Positions 61,489-64,000 of a DNA stretch of 64,000 nt are shown here, piece after piece; position 1 is the stretch's first letter, and the number at the start of each line of letters is the position of its first letter. The position numbers and the translations under genes were made by a program. The notes beneath the pieces were generated by a model. It saw only the letters and a list, made by a program, of their open reading frames with translations, ran no database searches and had not been told where the DNA came from. This DNA comes from Dyadobacter frigoris (GTDB lineage: Bacteria > Bacteroidota > Bacteroidia > Cytophagales > Spirosomataceae), in assembly GCF_005280585.1 (NCBI RefSeq), contig NZ_SZVO01000009.1, positions 310,001 to 374,000 on the forward strand. Reading direction: 5' to 3'.

Positions 61489-62249
61489 GCGTTTGATTGG
61501 GCTGAACAGGGCATACATTTTTTTAGTCGGCTCAGCACTTAGAAGCCCGAGCGGCAGGGAGAAACGCCGGCTTTTCTCAAATTAAACTATCAGAACAGCA
61601 AAAAAACAATAAGCCAGACCTTTAAGATCCGCTTTAAAGACTTTATTTCTAAGATGCAAATGCAGCGGATCAAGGTATAGGTTTCAGCTTAACGAAGGGC
61701 GCCAAAAAAAGAAAAGGATCATACTGTTTAAGTCACTCTGTCAGAAATTCGGTGATCCCGATAAGTGATTTTTTGAAACTTTTCACCTGCCGGATTTCTT
61801 AAAAATCTCATCATTCAATGAAAGTGAGGTTATATTCGCTGATTATACTTTCCATCTTTCTGGCCTTCCACAGATGCCGATTTGGAAGCAAATAACCTCT
61901 CGATCCAAGCTTTTACTCCAAATGTCTGGTAAATAGCCAGAGCCTGCAATCAAAGGTAGCAGGCGAGCTTGAATTCACAGAAAAAATACAGGTTTGAAGT
62001 GTTAAGTTCTGCAATAATTATTTAATCCGTAAAAGGTAATGACAGTCCTGTACCTGAGCTTACTCTTCCTTTCACCGCTCACCAGTGAGCACTTTAATGT
62101 GTCTTTAAAGGCAGCGTGCTTGTCTTGCGATTGCTCCAAAAAGCAGTACACATTTTTGCACATCATAATGCCAAACAGGGAGTTCAGGAAGTGATTAAGA
62201 TCTGAATCAGCCTAAGTTGATAATTGAGCCCTGTCCTATAGAAGTCTCA
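61489..62249. other. Long intergenic region with possible gene relics
   Basis: About 760 bp. An imperfect GC-rich stem near 61540-61576 (GCGGC...GCCG with AAGC/GCTTTT) may end the locus transcript. A short frame around 61596-61680 (S-Q-T-F-K-I-R-F-K-D-F-I-S-K-M-Q-M-Q-R) faintly resembles the end of an AraC helix-turn-helix, and ATG 61818 opens a 25-codon signal-peptide-like frame that stops at once. Both are weak and may be chance or relics. Confidence 0.35.
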
Positions 62250-62876
62250 TCAGGAACTTATACCCAGCTGGTCGACAAACTGCTGATAATCCATTCGGCT
62301 GAGGTCTTTGAGTTTGGCATTTATGTTTTTGCGGTGCGTTTCCACTGTGTAATAGCTTAGTGTCAATTTATCTGCGATTTCGCCGGTACTGAGACCCTTT
62401 TCAACCCATCTGAGTATTTCCACCTCTCTTTTGGTGAGTTGGATTTTAAGTTGAAAAGAATCGTTCTTCGGCAAATTTTTGCTTTGAATATGATCAGGAA
62501 ATACGTTTTTACCCATCATCACCGCCTGTAGCGCTTCAATGAGCTGCTGATACGGAGTAGTTTTGGTAATGTAGCCGTTTACACCAGCGGCCATAAAACG
62601 CTGGATTTCCTTTTTGTCGGCATACATGCTGATGACAACTATTTTACAACTCGCGTTTAGCGCCTTTAACTGGCGGACTACTTCCAGTCCGTCTGTTTCA
62701 GGCATATTATAGTCGACCAGAATGAGATCCGGACGGTACATTTGATAAGAATAGAGCGCGTTTTTACTTTCATACACCTGTTTCACCACCTGAAAAGAAG
62801 TGCTTTGAGAAATAATATGCGCCAACCCGTCATTAAAGAGCGCGTGGTCGTCGATGATCATTATTTTAGTCTTCAT
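62250..62876 (-). CDS. NarL/LuxR-family response regulator
   Basis: 208 residues: receiver domain with D-D at 9-10, phospho-acceptor Asp at about 56 (L-I-L-V-D-Y-N-M-P), S-M-Y-A-D-K-K and a K-T-T-P loop with the conserved Lys (Y-I-T-K-T-T). C-terminal LuxR-type helix-turn-helix: L-T-K-R-E-V-E-I-L-R-W-V-E-K-G-L-S-T-G-E-I-A. It binds DNA when phosphorylated by the kinase encoded just upstream (4-bp overlap). Targets could include the adjacent glycan locus, but that is unproven. Confidence 0.93.
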   Translation of the reverse strand: MKTKIMIIDDHALFNDGLAHIISQSTSFQVVKQVYESKNALYSYQMYRPDLILVDYNMPETDGLEVVRQLKALNASCKIVVISMYADKKEIQRFMAAGVNGYITKTTPYQQLIEALQAVMMGKNVFPDHIQSKNLPKNDSFQLKIQLTKREVEILRWVEKGLSTGEIADKLTLSYYTVETHRKNINAKLKDLSRMDYQQFVDQLGISS

Positions 62877-64000
62877 ATATTTGTTTCGATGATGATGCTG
62901 ATACCATTTCCAGCAGATGAGTCAATCGTTAAACTGAAACTGCCGAGCTCGGCCCGTTTAAACATGTTTTTTACACCCAGGCCTTTTGTGTTTGTTTTTA
63001 GATCGAAGCCAACGCCATCGTCTTCGATACTGATCTGAACTATATTGTTCTGCAAAAAAGCCTGAATAGTAAGTTCCTGAGCATGAGAGTGTTTGATAGC
63101 ATTGGTAAAAACCTCCTGAATGACCAAATAAATATTTTGCTGTTTTAAAATACTTAACCCGTTGACTTTCCCCTCGGAATAATCCAGAAATTGAAAGGAG
63201 ATGTCAGAAAAATCGTTGAAGCGGTCCACAAGATTGTCAATTTTTTCTGTCAGAAGAAGGTCATCATCCTTCACCAGATTGTGACTCATAAACCTGATCT
63301 CTTTTATGGCTTCGTTTACCAGCATCTCTACCTTTCCTAAATCAACCTGACGTGCGTTTAGATAACCCAGCGAGGATGCCAGGGTATTACCAAGCTGGTC
63401 GTGCAGATTTCGGCCTATTTTCTGCACCTCTTCTTTTCGCATGTCATCCATGCTCAGCTTGATACCCGTGAGCCGCCGTTCCAGTTCAGCTTTGCTAGTA
63501 AGCTGGTACAAGAGCTGTTTCAGTGTAAAATACGCCATCATCGCCGTGGCCAGCGTAATGTATGGTCTGGTAAAGGTTGCGTAAAAGCGCTCAGAAAAAT
63601 TAAATAGATTCAGCGGAAGATTAATCATCGTAGGACCAAAGGCCAATGCAACAATGCCCAATAACCATTTCTGACCGGTTTGCCTGTAAACCATGTAAGC
63701 CACATAAACAAAACATCCTATATTCAGTACGGCAAACGAAGTAAAGCTATAAATGTATAAAACGTTAAGAAATGGAGCAGATATCAGCATCAGCAGTGCC
63801 ATCAGGGCGTTGAGCGCGAATAAAGCTGCTGCTATTTTTTTGTATACCGGTGCTTTAATACTATAATTTTTCAGGATTTCATATCCGTAAGGATGAAAAA
63901 GCGCGTTAAGCAGAAAAGACAGAAAACCTCCTGTGTTATAGTTTTGTATACCCGTAAATACCGGGAATGGCAGGCTGTCCCAATAGTTGTGCACATAAGC
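62873..64000 (-). CDS. Sensor histidine kinase, 7TM-DISM-like (5' end off the window)
   Basis: At least 375 residues; the frame stays open to the right edge, so GTG at 63994 is not a trusted start. Membrane helices at the visible N-terminus (F-A-L-N-A-L-M-A-L-L-M-L-I, Y-I-Y-S-F-T-S-F-A-V-L-N-I-G, then two more) match the C-terminal part of a 7TM-DISM sensor. A coiled-coil then leads to a HisKA_3-type site G-R-N-L-H-D-Q-L-G-N-T-L-A-S-S with the phospho-acceptor His, and a HATPase with T-N-A-I-K-H-S and D-D-G-V-G-F-D. It partners the NarL-type regulator, whose start overlaps its stop by 4 bp. Confidence 0.9.
   Translation of the reverse strand, partial: AYVHNYWDSLPFPVFTGIQNYNTGGFLSFLLNALFHPYGYEILKNYSIKAPVYKKIAAALFALNALMALLMLISAPFLNVLYIYSFTSFAVLNIGCFVYVAYMVYRQTGQKWLLGIVALAFGPTMINLPLNLFNFSERFYATFTRPYITLATAMMAYFTLKQLLYQLTSKAELERRLTGIKLSMDDMRKEEVQKIGRNLHDQLGNTLASSLGYLNARQVDLGKVEMLVNEAIKEIRFMSHNLVKDDDLLLTEKIDNLVDRFNDFSDISFQFLDYSEGKVNGLSILKQQNIYLVIQEVFTNAIKHSHAQELTIQAFLQNNIVQISIEDDGVGFDLKTNTKGLGVKNMFKRAELGSFSLTIDSSAGNGISIIIETNI

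Overview
The window reads as a piece of a Bacteroidota chromosome, most likely from the order Cytophagales and similar to Dyadobacter or Spirosoma. That placement is inferred from gene content: a SusC/SusD pair with an ECF sigma/FecR regulator, type IX secretion (T9SS) C-terminal sorting domains, a ThuA-sugar dehydrogenase-cytochrome c fusion, LytTR two-component systems, an NrtR-type Nudix regulator and very long RHS proteins. No rRNA, tRNA, CRISPR array or intact insertion sequence was seen.

Left part (1-13 kb): the 5' part of a formylglycine-type sulfatase runs off the left edge. It is followed by a kinase-fold protein convergent with a HAD phosphatase, a DUF6965 protein, a small secreted lipocalin-like protein, a PIG-L deacetylase, two outer-membrane beta-barrel proteins and a 1277-residue AsmA-like protein. 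A SusC gene broken by a frameshift and a large deletion follows at 13.8-14.8 kb. Upstream of it lies a 29-codon ORF ending in three cysteine codons.

Polymorphic-toxin island (14.8-25.3 kb, all on the minus strand): a 2068-residue secreted RHS protein carries a TreTu-like C-terminal toxin and overlaps its presumed immunity gene. Downstream lies a promoterless-looking alternative toxin tail sharing about 205 bp of homology with the RHS gene, then two DUF1493 genes, a colicin-immunity-like gene and three T9SS or secreted proteins. Two of those three begin with a miniature RHS/YD motif. A 75-bp direct repeat around the last immunity gene marks a cassette duplication.

Middle part (25.9-48.4 kb): an NrtR-type regulator is divergent from a ThuA/PQQ-type dehydrogenase/cytochrome c fusion that has a clear palindromic operator candidate upstream. 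Next come a Crp-like regulator, a porin-like barrel, and a TolC-HlyD-RND efflux operon whose HlyD gene is frameshifted. A LytS-type kinase/LytTR regulator pair follows. A paralogous kinase sits 3 kb further on, but its regulator has lost the LytTR domain and is followed directly by an 803-residue protein of unclear function. A PLP-dependent cystathionine-synthase-like enzyme closes this part.

Right part (48.4-64 kb): a 126-bp inverted-repeat element and a graveyard of gene fragments (SDR, sulfatase, DUF6250-like) precede a complete polysaccharide utilisation locus: ECF sigma, FecR anti-sigma, STN-bearing SusC, SusD, two surface glycan-binding lipoproteins and a clan GH-A glycosidase. Such a locus senses substrate through SusC-FecR-sigma signalling and imports oligosaccharides released at the surface. 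A NarL-type response regulator and its histidine kinase (5' end off the window) finish it.
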